A stretch of 49,429 nt of DNA from Zoogloea sp. (GTDB lineage: Bacteria > Pseudomonadota > Gammaproteobacteria > Burkholderiales > Rhodocyclaceae): assembly GCA_023150095.1 (NCBI GenBank), contig JAKLLO010000015.1:1-49429 (forward strand), read 5' to 3'. Positions 1-7,173 of the stretch are shown piece after piece. Both the position numbers and the translations under genes were made by a program. The number at the start of each line of letters is the position of its first letter. Position 1 is the first letter of the stretch. Below the pieces are notes generated by a model, which worked only from the letters and a program-made list of their open reading frames with translations, had not been told where the DNA came from and did no database searches.

Positions 1-455
1 CGCACAGTGATGATCTTCACCGCGTCGGCCGACTTGACCGTGGCCAGCGCGTTGCCGGCGTAGATCGGGCGGACGAAGGTGTCGGCGGATTCGATGCCGA
101 CGATGTCGGAAATCTGCGCCACATCCAGCAGGGCGGCCACGCGGGGCAGCACGTTCTTGCCGAAGGTGGTCGCCGGGGCCAGCACGTGGCTGACCGCGCC
201 ACCGGCCGCCTGGACGACGGCGACGATCTGGGCGGCGAGGTTCTCGGCGGACTGGTCGGCAAAGGCGGCGGAATCGGTCACCAGCACCTTGGCGACGCCG
301 GCCACCTTGGCTGCGGCTTCAGCGGCGGCAGCGACGCCGGAACCGGCAACCAGCACGGTCAGATCACCACCCAGCTTGGCGGCGGCGGCAATCGTGTTGA
401 GCGTCGCGGCCTTCAGGGACGCGTTATCGTGTTCGGCAACAACCAGAACCGTCAT
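1..455 (-). CDS. etfA: Electron transfer flavoprotein alpha subunit, 3' end cut by window edge
   Basis: Only the first 151 residues are present; they begin [17 protein letters not shown] and match the N-terminal domain of ETF alpha, a family of about 310 residues. The FAD-binding C-terminal domain lies outside the window. ETF alpha pairs with EtfB and passes electrons from acyl-CoA and related dehydrogenases to ETF:quinone oxidoreductase in the cytoplasm. The ATG overlaps the etfB stop by one base (TGATG), which fixes the start and implies translational coupling and a shared transcript. The family is certain from sequence; the physiological electron donor cannot be told from here. Confidence 0.95.
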   Translation of the reverse strand, partial: MTVLVVAEHDNASLKAATLNTIAAAAKLGGDLTVLVAGSGVAAAAEAAAKVAGVAKVLVTDSAAFADQSAENLAAQIVAVVQAAGGAVSHVLAPATTFGKNVLPRVAALLDVAQISDIVGIESADTFVRPIYAGNALATVKSADAVKIITV

Positions 456-1204
456 CACAGCACCTTCGCTTCGTTCTTGAGTTTTTCAACCAGCTGAGCC
501 ACATCAGCCACCATCACGCCAGCGCTGCGCTTGGCCGGCTCGACGACCTTGAGGGTCGTGAGGCGCGGCGCCACATCAACACCCAGATCGGCCGGCTTGA
601 CGGTTTCCAGCGGCTTCTTCTTGGCCTTCATGATGTTCGGCAGCGTCGCGTAACGCGGCTCGTTCAGGCGCAGGTCGGTGGTCACCACCGCCGGCAGGGC
701 GATTTCGAGGGTCTCGAGGCCGCCGTCGATTTCACGGGTGACGGTTGCCTTGCCGCTGCTCACCGCCACTTTGGAGGCGAAGGTGGCCTGGGGCCAGCCC
801 ATCAGCGCGGAGAGCATCTGACCGGTCTGGTTGGCATCGTCGTCGATGGCCTGCTTGCCGCAGATCACCACCTGGGGTTGTTCCTTGTCGCACAGGGCCT
901 TGAGCAGCTTGGCCACGGCGAGCGGCTGGAGCTCCACATCGGTTTCGACGAGGATGCCCCGATCGGCGCCGATGGCCATCGCGGTACGCAGGGTTTCCTG
1001 GCAGGCGCCCACGCCACAGGACACGGCGACGACTTCGGTCGCGACACCCGCCTCTTTCAGGCGAACGGCTTCTTCAACAGCGATCTCGTCGAAAGGGTTC
1101 ATGGACATCTTGACGTTGGCGATATCCACGCCGGAACCGTCGCTCTTCACGCGCACCTTGACGTTGTAGTCGACCACGCGTTTAACGGGAACCAGAATCT
1201 TCAA
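455..1204 (-). CDS. etfB: Electron transfer flavoprotein beta subunit
   Basis: 249 residues, the usual length for ETF beta. It shows the N-terminus [17 protein letters not shown], the nucleotide-binding segment DDDANQTGQ near residues 121-129, and the partner-recognition loop [12 protein letters not shown] near 186-197. EtfB holds AMP and forms the heterodimer with EtfA. The open frame continues upstream to about 1336, but family homology begins at a TTG codon at 1204. A strong GGAAGGAG lies seven bases before that TTG, so I take TTG as the start. It is first in the etfBA unit and is transcribed away from the TetR-type gene at 1432, which may control it. Confidence 0.95.
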   Translation of the reverse strand: MKILVPVKRVVDYNVKVRVKSDGSGVDIANVKMSMNPFDEIAVEEAVRLKEAGVATEVVAVSCGVGACQETLRTAMAIGADRGILVETDVELQPLAVAKLLKALCDKEQPQVVICGKQAIDDDANQTGQMLSALMGWPQATFASKVAVSSGKATVTREIDGGLETLEIALPAVVTTDLRLNEPRYATLPNIMKAKKKPLETVKPADLGVDVAPRLTTLKVVEPAKRSAGVMVADVAQLVEKLKNEAKVL

Positions 1205-1211
1205 TGCTGCG

Positions 1212-1219
1212 CTCCTTCC
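1212..1219 (-). promoter_or_regulatory. Ribosome binding site that decides the etfB TTG start
   Basis: On the minus strand GGAAGGAG stands seven bases upstream of TTG at 1204. No comparable site precedes any upstream in-frame start, so it supports the TTG start. Confidence 0.75.
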
Positions 1220-1377
1220 ATATGAGACGTTCTCCATCATTTTCGGCATGCCAACGCGCCGGGAGTTCCATCCCGCCACGGGCCGACAGCCTCTTTTTTC
1301 GCCTTGCCGACATTGCAGCGCGTCTGCGCATGCCATCGGGGCGTAAAGCTGGCTAGCTTCTCACAGCAAGCCTTGCC

Positions 1378-1406
1378 TTGTCACTTTCCGTACGGTAGCG
1401 TATGGA
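1378..1406 (+). promoter_or_regulatory. Putative sigma-70 promoter of the TetR-type gene
   Basis: TTGTCA (1378-1383, five of six to consensus) is followed after 17 bases by TATGGA (1401-1406, three of six). This would start transcription near 1413, about 20 bases before the ATG at 1432. No Shine-Dalgarno sequence lies in that short leader. Seen in sequence; activity is inferred. Confidence 0.4.
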
Positions 1407-1437
1407 GCAATAAGCGTCAATACTACTGCGTATGGAC
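1386..1437 (+). promoter_or_regulatory. Two matched inverted repeats, putative operators of the TetR-type regulator
   Basis: Site 1 (1386-1407) reads TTCCGTAC, six bases, GTATGGAG; six of eight arm positions pair. Site 2 (1416-1437) reads GTCAATAC, six bases, GTATGGAC; seven of eight pair. Both have the same 8-6-8 layout and identical inner GTATGGA half, and their centres are exactly 30 bp apart, close to three helical turns. Site 1 covers the spacer and -10 of the promoter; site 2 covers the expected transcription start and the start codon. This is the arrangement expected for autorepression by a dimeric TetR-family protein. Binding is inference. Confidence 0.5.
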
Positions 1438-2019
1438 AAACCTCCCCGCGCCCAACTCGATCGTTCCACCTGGATCCACGCCGCCCTCGACACCCTTGCC
1501 GACGAGGGCGCGGGAAGCATTCGGGTGGAAATTCTGGCCCGGCGACTCCACGTCACCAAGGGCAGCTTCTACTGGCATTTCAAGGATCGACAGGATCTTC
1601 TCGACGCCGTGCTCGAGACCTGGAAGGAAGGCCGCATCCGCGACATCGTCAAACAGACGCGCCCCGAACCCGGCCGCGAGGAAGCCCAGCTCTACCACGT
1701 CATCGACGTCTACAGCGCCAGTCGCAACAACAAGGGCATCCTCATCGAGCTCGCCATGCGCGACTGGGCCCGCCGTGATCCGGCCGCCCAGAAGATCGTC
1801 GAGGAAGTGGACACCGCCCGCCTCAACTGCGCCCGGGATCTGTTCATTGCCTGCGGCCTGCCGAAAAACGAAGCGTCCACCCGCAGCGTGCTGCTCTATG
1901 CCTATGTGTTCGGGGTGTCGATGATGAACTGCGGCAACTTCGACGGCAACGTCGAGGAGATGAAGGCCGAGATCCGCCACATCATTGCCCGCAGCAAGGC
2001 GCCTGCGCCGCCCCCCTGA
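1432..2019 (+). CDS. TetR/AcrR-family transcriptional regulator
   Basis: 195 residues. The N-terminal DNA-binding domain contains a clear TetR helix-turn-helix at about residues 28-50 (EILARRLHVTKGSFYWHF); the remainder is an alpha-helical ligand and dimerisation domain that does not reveal its ligand. It is divergent from etfBA with 227 bp between start codons, so local control of itself and perhaps etfBA is the natural hypothesis. TetR-type regulators of fatty-acid or acyl-CoA metabolism are common near etf genes in Betaproteobacteria, but the inducer here is unknown. Its last 38 bases overlap the convergent tatD-type gene. Confidence 0.88.
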   Translation: MDKPPRAQLDRSTWIHAALDTLADEGAGSIRVEILARRLHVTKGSFYWHFKDRQDLLDAVLETWKEGRIRDIVKQTRPEPGREEAQLYHVIDVYSASRNNKGILIELAMRDWARRDPAAQKIVEEVDTARLNCARDLFIACGLPKNEASTRSVLLYAYVFGVSMMNCGNFDGNVEEMKAEIRHIIARSKAPAPPP

Positions 2020-2785
2020 GCGACGCCAGGCCGGGTATCGCCGCCACGGCGTTGGCGCCGGTTGCGGCGATCAGGGCGTCCACCGGCATACCCCGAAGCT
2101 CGGCCAGCACGGCAGCGAAACGCGTCAGGTTGGCCGGGTCGTTGCGCCCTCCTCCGCACCACGCGGGCGGGATGTCCGGCGCGTCGGTTTCAAGAACGAT
2201 AGATTCGAGGGGCAGCGTCGCCGCAAGCTCCCGGATGCGCCTCGACCCAGGGTAAGTCATCGCGCCGCCAAACCCCAGCCGGAAACCCAGCTTGATGAAG
2301 GCGTCGGCCTGCTGACGACTGCCGTTGAACGCATGGGCGATGCCACCAGGTACCGGAAGGCGCCGCAGGAACTTGAGGATCTCATCCTGGGCGCGGCGGA
2401 TGTGCAGCACCACCGGCAGCTCGAATTCCCGCGCAAGCCTGAGCTGCGCCTCGAAGTAGCGCATCTGCAGCGGCAGATCGCCATCGGGCACGAAGCCGTC
2501 TAGCCCGATCTCCCCCACCGCCACCGCCGAGCCTTCGGCCAGCCTTTCGCGCAGGCGATCGAGATCGTCCGGCCCGGCCTGGCCGACGTACATCGGGTGG
2601 ATGCCGAAGGCGTGGCGGCAATCGGGATTGCTCCGCGAAAGCGCCGCCACGGCGTCGAAGTCGACCGCCCCCACCGCCGGCACCAGAAAGCCACCGACGC
2701 CCGCAGCCCGGGCGGCCGCCAGGATGCCCGCCCGGTCGGCGTCGAACTCAGCGGCATCCAGATGGCAGTGGGTGTCGATCAGCAC
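1982..2785 (-). CDS. TatD-family metal-dependent hydrolase, YjjV-like
   Basis: 267 residues, normal for the family. Metal ligands of the TIM-barrel amidohydrolase fold are visible: H6 and H8 (DTHCHLD), E92 (VGEIGLD), H128 (VVLHIRR), H151 (AHAFNGS) and D201 (LETDAPD). The wording resembles E. coli YjjV more than TatD itself. TatD-family enzymes are DNases with reported roles in DNA repair and turnover; the natural substrate of YjjV-type members is less clear. It follows the ECHDC3-type gene by 15 bases on the same strand. The start gives MLIDTHCHLD, as expected. Confidence 0.9.
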   Translation of the reverse strand: MLIDTHCHLDAAEFDADRAGILAAARAAGVGGFLVPAVGAVDFDAVAALSRSNPDCRHAFGIHPMYVGQAGPDDLDRLRERLAEGSAVAVGEIGLDGFVPDGDLPLQMRYFEAQLRLAREFELPVVLHIRRAQDEILKFLRRLPVPGGIAHAFNGSRQQADAFIKLGFRLGFGGAMTYPGSRRIRELAATLPLESIVLETDAPDIPPAWCGGGRNDPANLTRFAAVLAELRGMPVDALIAATGANAVAAIPGLASLRGAAQAPCCGQ

Positions 2786-2800
2786 CCGCAGGGCTCCGGC

Positions 2801-3601
2801 TTACTTGCCCGTCCAGACCGGCTTGCGCTTGGCCATGAAGGCGTCGATGCCTTCGGCGGCGTCTTCGCACATCATGTTGCAGGCCATCACTTCAGCGGCC
2901 TGCTGGTAGGCTGCGTCGAGGCCCATCTCGAGCTGCGAGTAAAACATCTGCTTGCCCATGGAGATCGCCGCCGGCGACTTGGCGCAGATCGACGCGGCAA
3001 GTTTGGCCACTTCGTCGTCCAGCGCATCCAGCGGCACCACGCGATTGACCAGCCCACGCTGCTTGGCCTCGGCGGCGTCGATGAAATCGCCGGTGACGAG
3101 CATCTCGAAAGCCTGCTTGCGACCCATGTTGCGCGACAGACCGACGCTGGGCGTGGCACAGAACAGGCCCACGTTGATACCCGAGACGGCAAAGCGCGCC
3201 ACGTCCGACGCCACCGCCAGATCGCACATCGACACCAGCTGACAGCCCGCCGCGGTGGCGATGCCGTGGATGCGGGCGATCACCGGCTGGGGCATGTTCA
3301 CGATCTGCATCATCACCTTGCCGCACAGGCGGAACAGCGCCTGCTGGAAGGCCTTGGTGTAGTTGCCGCGCATCTCTTTCAGATCGTGGCCGGCGCAGAA
3401 AGCCTTGCCGGCGCCGGCGAGCACCACCACGCGCACGGATTTATCGGCGGCAACGGCCTCCAGCTCCGCCAGCAGGGCTTCGAGCATGGGCTGGGACAGC
3501 GCGTTGAACTGGCTCGGGCGGTTGAGCGTGATGGTCGCAACGCCGTCGGCGTCCTGGCGGAGCAGCATGGGTTCGGTGTTGGGCTGGACGACTGCGTTCA
3601 T
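2801..3601 (-). CDS. Enoyl-CoA hydratase/isomerase (crotonase) family protein, ECHDC3-like
   Basis: 266 residues with the crotonase fold and both oxyanion-hole segments, FCAGHDL (68-74) and IATAAGC (114-120). The C-terminus KRKPVWTGK and segments TAAGCQLVSMCD and GINVGLFCATP match the ECHDC3 subgroup. At the two positions that are catalytic glutamates in mitochondrial enoyl-CoA hydratase the protein has Q121 and G141, so ordinary hydratase chemistry is doubtful. ATG at 3601 is chosen because AGGAGGAG sits five bases upstream; an earlier in-frame start at 3634 lacks this. It lies between the lipoprotein and tatD-type genes on the same strand. CoA-thioester binding is likely; the reaction is unknown. 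Confidence 0.9.
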   Translation of the reverse strand: MNAVVQPNTEPMLLRQDADGVATITLNRPSQFNALSQPMLEALLAELEAVAADKSVRVVVLAGAGKAFCAGHDLKEMRGNYTKAFQQALFRLCGKVMMQIVNMPQPVIARIHGIATAAGCQLVSMCDLAVASDVARFAVSGINVGLFCATPSVGLSRNMGRKQAFEMLVTGDFIDAAEAKQRGLVNRVVPLDALDDEVAKLAASICAKSPAAISMGKQMFYSQLEMGLDAAYQQAAEVMACNMMCEDAAEGIDAFMAKRKPVWTGK

Positions 3602-3655
3602 GAGTTCTCCTCCTGGTTTTGAAATCGCCGGCACGTGTCGGCCGGTCGTAGTGAA

Positions 3656-4282
3656 TCACGCGCCGCAGCGGGCGCGCACACGGTGGGTCGGATCGGCATC
3701 GAGGGATTCGAGCCAATCCAGCAGTTCAAGGTTAACCCGGGCGACGCCGTCGCGCAGGGCGAGCACGCCGCCAACGGCGTTTGCCGACGGCGCCGGCACG
3801 CGAGCGCTGAAGCCACGCGTGGCGATCGACTGGTCGCTGCGGGGCGCCAGCAGCGCGGCGCGCAGCTCGATCACCCCGCGGCTCACGCCTTCGGATTCGA
3901 AAACCTGCGCAAACTCGTCCAGGTCGACCCGCAGCCTGCAACCGATCGCCCCCGCCGGCGGCAGCTCGCCCTTCATGCTGCGCTTGAGCACCAGCTCGAG
4001 CAACTGCCCGGGATGGGCGGCCCAGCGGTTCTCGACGAACACCTGGCGGCGCGTCGGCTGAGCATACAGCAGCCGATAGTGCATCGCGGTGGAGGCCAGC
4101 CAAGGCGCCGGCACGACCTCGGTGCTGCGGATCGGGAAGGCCAGCACCCGCGGCGGCGGACCGTCGATGGGGCCAAAATCGTGCACCGCGTAACCCGGCG
4201 CCGCCTTGGGCACGCTGCTGCAGGCGGCAAGCAGCAAGGCCGCGGCGGCGAGGGACAGGCGGATGAAGGGCAAGAGCTGCAT
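3656..4282 (-). CDS. ABC-transport auxiliary lipoprotein, PqiC-like
   Basis: 208 residues. A signal sequence (MQLLPFIRLSLAAAALLLAA) ends in a lipobox LLAAC with lipidated C21 followed by Ser-Ser, so no Asp+2 retention signal and probable outer-membrane sorting. The rest resembles the auxiliary lipoprotein family (PqiC/DUF330 type) encoded beside MlaE/MlaF/MlaD-like genes. Such proteins are thought to anchor or receive the MCE component at the outer membrane. It starts 26 bases after the mlaD-type stop. No MlaC-like periplasmic carrier is present, so this protein probably supplies the outer-membrane end of the route. The family assignment rests on sequence character and context. Confidence 0.8.
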   Translation of the reverse strand: MQLLPFIRLSLAAAALLLAACSSVPKAAPGYAVHDFGPIDGPPPRVLAFPIRSTEVVPAPWLASTAMHYRLLYAQPTRRQVFVENRWAAHPGQLLELVLKRSMKGELPPAGAIGCRLRVDLDEFAQVFESEGVSRGVIELRAALLAPRSDQSIATRGFSARVPAPSANAVGGVLALRDGVARVNLELLDWLESLDADPTHRVRARCGA

Positions 4283-4308
4283 GGGCCGGTTCCGGTTGAA
4301 GAGGCGGC

Positions 4309-5259
4309 TCAGTGGCTGCCAGCCGCGTTGCCGAACCCGGCCTCGCCCGGCCCCGGGGGCGGACGGCGGCGGCCGAGGAGCAGCAGCTGCGGGGTTTCGT
4401 CGATCTCGTCGAGCAGGTCGGAGAGCTGCCGCGAGGTGGTGGTGAGCTCCTGCAGCAGCACGTTGAGACGCGGCAGCGTGCTGGTGGCGAGGCCTTCGCC
4501 GGTGGTGCCGACCAACCCGTCGATGCGGTCGCTCACCGTCTGCAGACGGGCCACCAGATTGCGGCCATCGCGGGCCAGGGGCACGGCGTCGGCGCTGAGG
4601 CGTTCCAGGTTATCCAGACTGCGCCCGATGCGGCCGAGGTTCTCCTTGCTGACCACCTGGCGCACGGCGGCGAGGGTCTGCGGGACTTCCTTCAGGGTGC
4701 GGTCGAGCCCCTGGCTGGAGGATTCGAGGTGGGCCAGGGTGCGCTCGATGCGGGCGAGGTTTTCGGGCGCGGCCAGGGCCGACAGGCGCTGGGTGAGCTC
4801 GCGCACCTGGCGCAGGGTCTGCACCGACGCGTCGGCCACCTCATCCACCAGCCCGGGGGCCAGCTTGAGGCGCGGCGGCGCACCGCCCTCCCCCGTCAGC
4901 GGCGTGGTGTCGTCGCCGGCGTCATCCAGCGCGATGAAGGCCAGCCCGGTGACGCCTTGCGTGGCGAGCCGTGCCCGGGTGCTGCGGGTGATCGGCAGAT
5001 CGGTGCGGATGCGGGCGGTGACCAGCACGTTGTGGGGGTCGGCCGGGTCGAGATCGATGGCCGCCACCTTGCCGGCGACGATGCCCCGGTAGCGCACGGT
5101 GGCCTGTACGTTGAGCCCGTTGACGCTGCCGGAGCTCACCAGCAGCACGTCGCGGGTGGCGTCGCGGCGGTCCGAGAACCACCACAGGGCGCCCACCAGC
5201 GCGCAGCTCAGGATGATCGCGAACAAACCCGCGGCGATGGCGTGGGAACGGCTTTCCAT
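4309..5259 (-). CDS. MlaD-family (MCE domain) lipid-transport protein with long helical tail
   Basis: 316 residues, much longer than E. coli MlaD (183). An N-terminal membrane anchor occupies about residues 9-28; the MCE/MlaD domain spans roughly 38-115 (VQATVRYRGIVAGKVAAIDL; ARLATQGVTGLAFIALDD). Residues 140-290 are predicted long helices, within which PENLARIERTLAHLE (165-179) and KENLGRIGRSLDNLE (205-219) form an internal duplication with a 40-residue offset. The C-terminus has GRRRPPPGPGEAGFG. MCE proteins make hexameric rings or tubes in the periplasm that carry phospholipids between membranes; the helical tail may lengthen the channel. The ATG overlaps the mlaF-type stop by one base. 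Confidence 0.9.
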   Translation of the reverse strand: MESRSHAIAAGLFAIILSCALVGALWWFSDRRDATRDVLLVSSGSVNGLNVQATVRYRGIVAGKVAAIDLDPADPHNVLVTARIRTDLPITRSTRARLATQGVTGLAFIALDDAGDDTTPLTGEGGAPPRLKLAPGLVDEVADASVQTLRQVRELTQRLSALAAPENLARIERTLAHLESSSQGLDRTLKEVPQTLAAVRQVVSKENLGRIGRSLDNLERLSADAVPLARDGRNLVARLQTVSDRIDGLVGTTGEGLATSTLPRLNVLLQELTTTSRQLSDLLDEIDETPQLLLLGRRRPPPGPGEAGFGNAAGSH

Positions 5260-6044
5260 CAGGCTTCGGCCCGTCCGCGGGCGAGCGCGGCCTGGCTGCG
5301 CTCACTGTGGAAGAAGCGTTCGATGAAAGGATCCTGCACCGTCATGATCTCGTCTAGGGGGCCGCAGGCCAGTATACGCCCATCGGATAGCACGGCCACG
5401 CGGGTGGCCAGCGCGGCCAGGGTGTCCAGATCGTGGGTCACGAGCACCACGGTGAGGCCCAGCGCCCGGTGCAGCGCACGGATCAGGCGCACGAAGCCTG
5501 CGCTGCGGTCCGGATCGAGGCCGGCGGTGGGTTCGTCGAGGAGCAGCAGCTCGGGTTCCAGCGCCAACGCCCGGGCCAGGGCGACGCGCTTGACCATCCC
5601 GCCGGAGAGCTCGGCCGGCATGCGCAGCGCCACGTCGGGGCCGAGCTCGACCATCGCCAGCTTCAATAGGACAAGATGGTTGACCAATTCTTCGTCGTCG
5701 ATGCCCGCCTCGCGCAGCGGAAACGCCACGTTGGCGAACACGTTGAGCGCCGAGAACAACGCCCCGTGCTGGAACAGCATCCCGAAGCGCCTCCGGCGAG
5801 CAAGCTGATCGTCGCGGCTGCCGGCCAACAGCGGCTCGCCAAACAGCCGCACCTCGCCTTCGGCCGGCTGCAGCAGCCCGACCATCTGGCGCAGCAGGGT
5901 CGTCTTGCCGCTGCCCGAGCCGCCCACCAGGGCCACCACCTCGCCCGCCGGCACGGCCAGGTCGATGTTGCGATGAACCCAGTTGTCGCCGAAGCGGGTG
6001 GACAAGCCCTTCAGCTCGACAGGAAACGTGCTTGCGCCGCTCAT
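5259..6044 (-). CDS. MlaF-type ABC transporter ATP-binding protein
   Basis: 261 residues with a complete ABC ATPase set: Walker A GGSGSGKTT (41-49), Q-loop Q92, signature LSGGM (146-150), Walker B LLLLDE (166-171) and switch H204. LSGGMVKRVALARA and the C-terminal FFHSE region resemble MlaF/TtgA-type ATPases that power MlaE permeases in lipid transport. The start overlaps the permease stop by four bases (ATGA) at 6041-6044. The frame remains open far upstream through the permease gene, but that extension is out of frame with any known protein and is ignored. Confidence 0.93.
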   Translation of the reverse strand: MSGASTFPVELKGLSTRFGDNWVHRNIDLAVPAGEVVALVGGSGSGKTTLLRQMVGLLQPAEGEVRLFGEPLLAGSRDDQLARRRRFGMLFQHGALFSALNVFANVAFPLREAGIDDEELVNHLVLLKLAMVELGPDVALRMPAELSGGMVKRVALARALALEPELLLLDEPTAGLDPDRSAGFVRLIRALHRALGLTVVLVTHDLDTLAALATRVAVLSDGRILACGPLDEIMTVQDPFIERFFHSERSQAALARGRAEA

Positions 6045-7162
6045 CGGAAAGGCAGCCCGATGTTGCGCGTGGCGATGGCGAACACCGCATCCACCAGGAT
6101 CACCACGGTGATCGATGTGACCACCGAAGCCGTGGTGTTGGCCGACAGGCTCTCGGTGTTGGGCTTGACCCGCAGGCCGAAATGGCAGGCCACCAGCGCG
6201 ATGAGCAGGCCGAACACCACACCCTTGCCCAGCCCGATCACCAGATTGGCCATCGGCACGGCCCGGGGCAGCGTGTTGAGGAAGAACTCGTAGCTCATGT
6301 CCAGCTGCAGGTTGGCCGACACCATGCCGCCAAACACCGCCACCGCGGAGCCCCACAGGGTGAGCAGCGGCATCGCCAGCGCCAGGGCCACCACCTTGGG
6401 CAGCACCAGCCGGATGTAGCGCGAGATACCCATCGTGGTGAGGGCGTCCACCTCTTCGGTCACCCGCATCACCCCGAGCTGGGCGGTCATCGCCGAGCCG
6501 GATCGCCCCGCCACCAGCACCGACACCAGCACCGGGCCGAGCTCGCGGATGATGCCGAGGCCCAGGATGTTGACGATGAACACGTCCGCACCAAACGCCC
6601 GCAACTGCAGCGCCGAGAGATAGGACATCACCACGCCGATGAGAAAACCCACCAGCGCCGTCACCGGCATGGCCTTGACACCCACCTTGTAGAAGTTGGC
6701 CGACATCTCCCGCAGCGGCCACTGCCCGCGACGGCGCAGCAGGTAGAACAGATCGAGGCACAGCTGGCCGACCAGCGCGACGAAATTGAGCAGGTGATGG
6801 CCGAAGCCGATGAGCATCCGGCCCAGGTGGGCGGTGGCGTCGAGAACGCGGTAAGGCGGCTCCACCGGCACGCTGACCTCGCCCAACGCGTAGATGCGCG
6901 CGAAGATGCCTTCGAGTTCGGCCGGCAGCACCAGCTTTGCCGGGCGCCGACGCCCCCAGCGCCGCCACAGGAGCAGCGCGCCGAAGCTGTCGAGGCGGGT
7001 CACGCCGGTGAGATCCCAGCCGGCGGAATCGGGGGTTTCGTCCAGCCGACGGCGGAAATCCGCCAGCTGCGGCGAGAGCAGCCGCAAGGTCCAGTCGCCC
7101 GACAGCGCGACCGCTGCGCCGTCGCTGCGGATCGCCGGTTGCGGTCGGGTGTCGGGGGCCAT
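6041..7162 (-). CDS. MlaE-family ABC permease with N-terminal STAS domain
   Basis: 373 residues, compared with about 260 for stand-alone MlaE. Residues 1-105 look like a STAS domain: WDLTGVTRLDSFGALLL (49-65) matches the loop that in MlaB-type proteins carries the regulatory Ser/Thr, here S59 after D58. Residues 120-373 are the MlaE permease with ELGPVLVSVLVAGRSGSAM and VMRVTEEVDALTTMG and several hydrophobic spans, ending NIGLPFR. The fusion makes a separate mlaB unnecessary. It begins 11 bases after the ppx stop and overlaps mlaF by four bases. The substrate is probably a phospholipid or other hydrophobic compound, by family. Confidence 0.92.
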   Translation of the reverse strand: MAPDTRPQPAIRSDGAAVALSGDWTLRLLSPQLADFRRRLDETPDSAGWDLTGVTRLDSFGALLLWRRWGRRRPAKLVLPAELEGIFARIYALGEVSVPVEPPYRVLDATAHLGRMLIGFGHHLLNFVALVGQLCLDLFYLLRRRGQWPLREMSANFYKVGVKAMPVTALVGFLIGVVMSYLSALQLRAFGADVFIVNILGLGIIRELGPVLVSVLVAGRSGSAMTAQLGVMRVTEEVDALTTMGISRYIRLVLPKVVALALAMPLLTLWGSAVAVFGGMVSANLQLDMSYEFFLNTLPRAVPMANLVIGLGKGVVFGLLIALVACHFGLRVKPNTESLSANTTASVVTSITVVILVDAVFAIATRNIGLPFR

Positions 7163-7173
7163 CGGCCGGGCGG

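Noticed and set aside
1304..1924. A plus-strand open frame overlapping the TetR gene in another frame
   Set aside because: Ser/Pro/Arg-rich shadow; the TetR protein in frame from 1432 has a proper helix-turn-helix.
6045..6968. Upstream extension of the mlaF-type frame through the permease gene
   Set aside because: The extension is Gly/Arg/Ala-rich without homology and overlaps a certain MlaE permease; the ATGA overlap at 6041-6044 fixes the real start.
3656..7162. Complete Mla system with MlaC and MlaB
   Set aside because: No separate MlaC- or MlaB-like gene is present between ppx and tatD; the STAS domain is fused to the permease.
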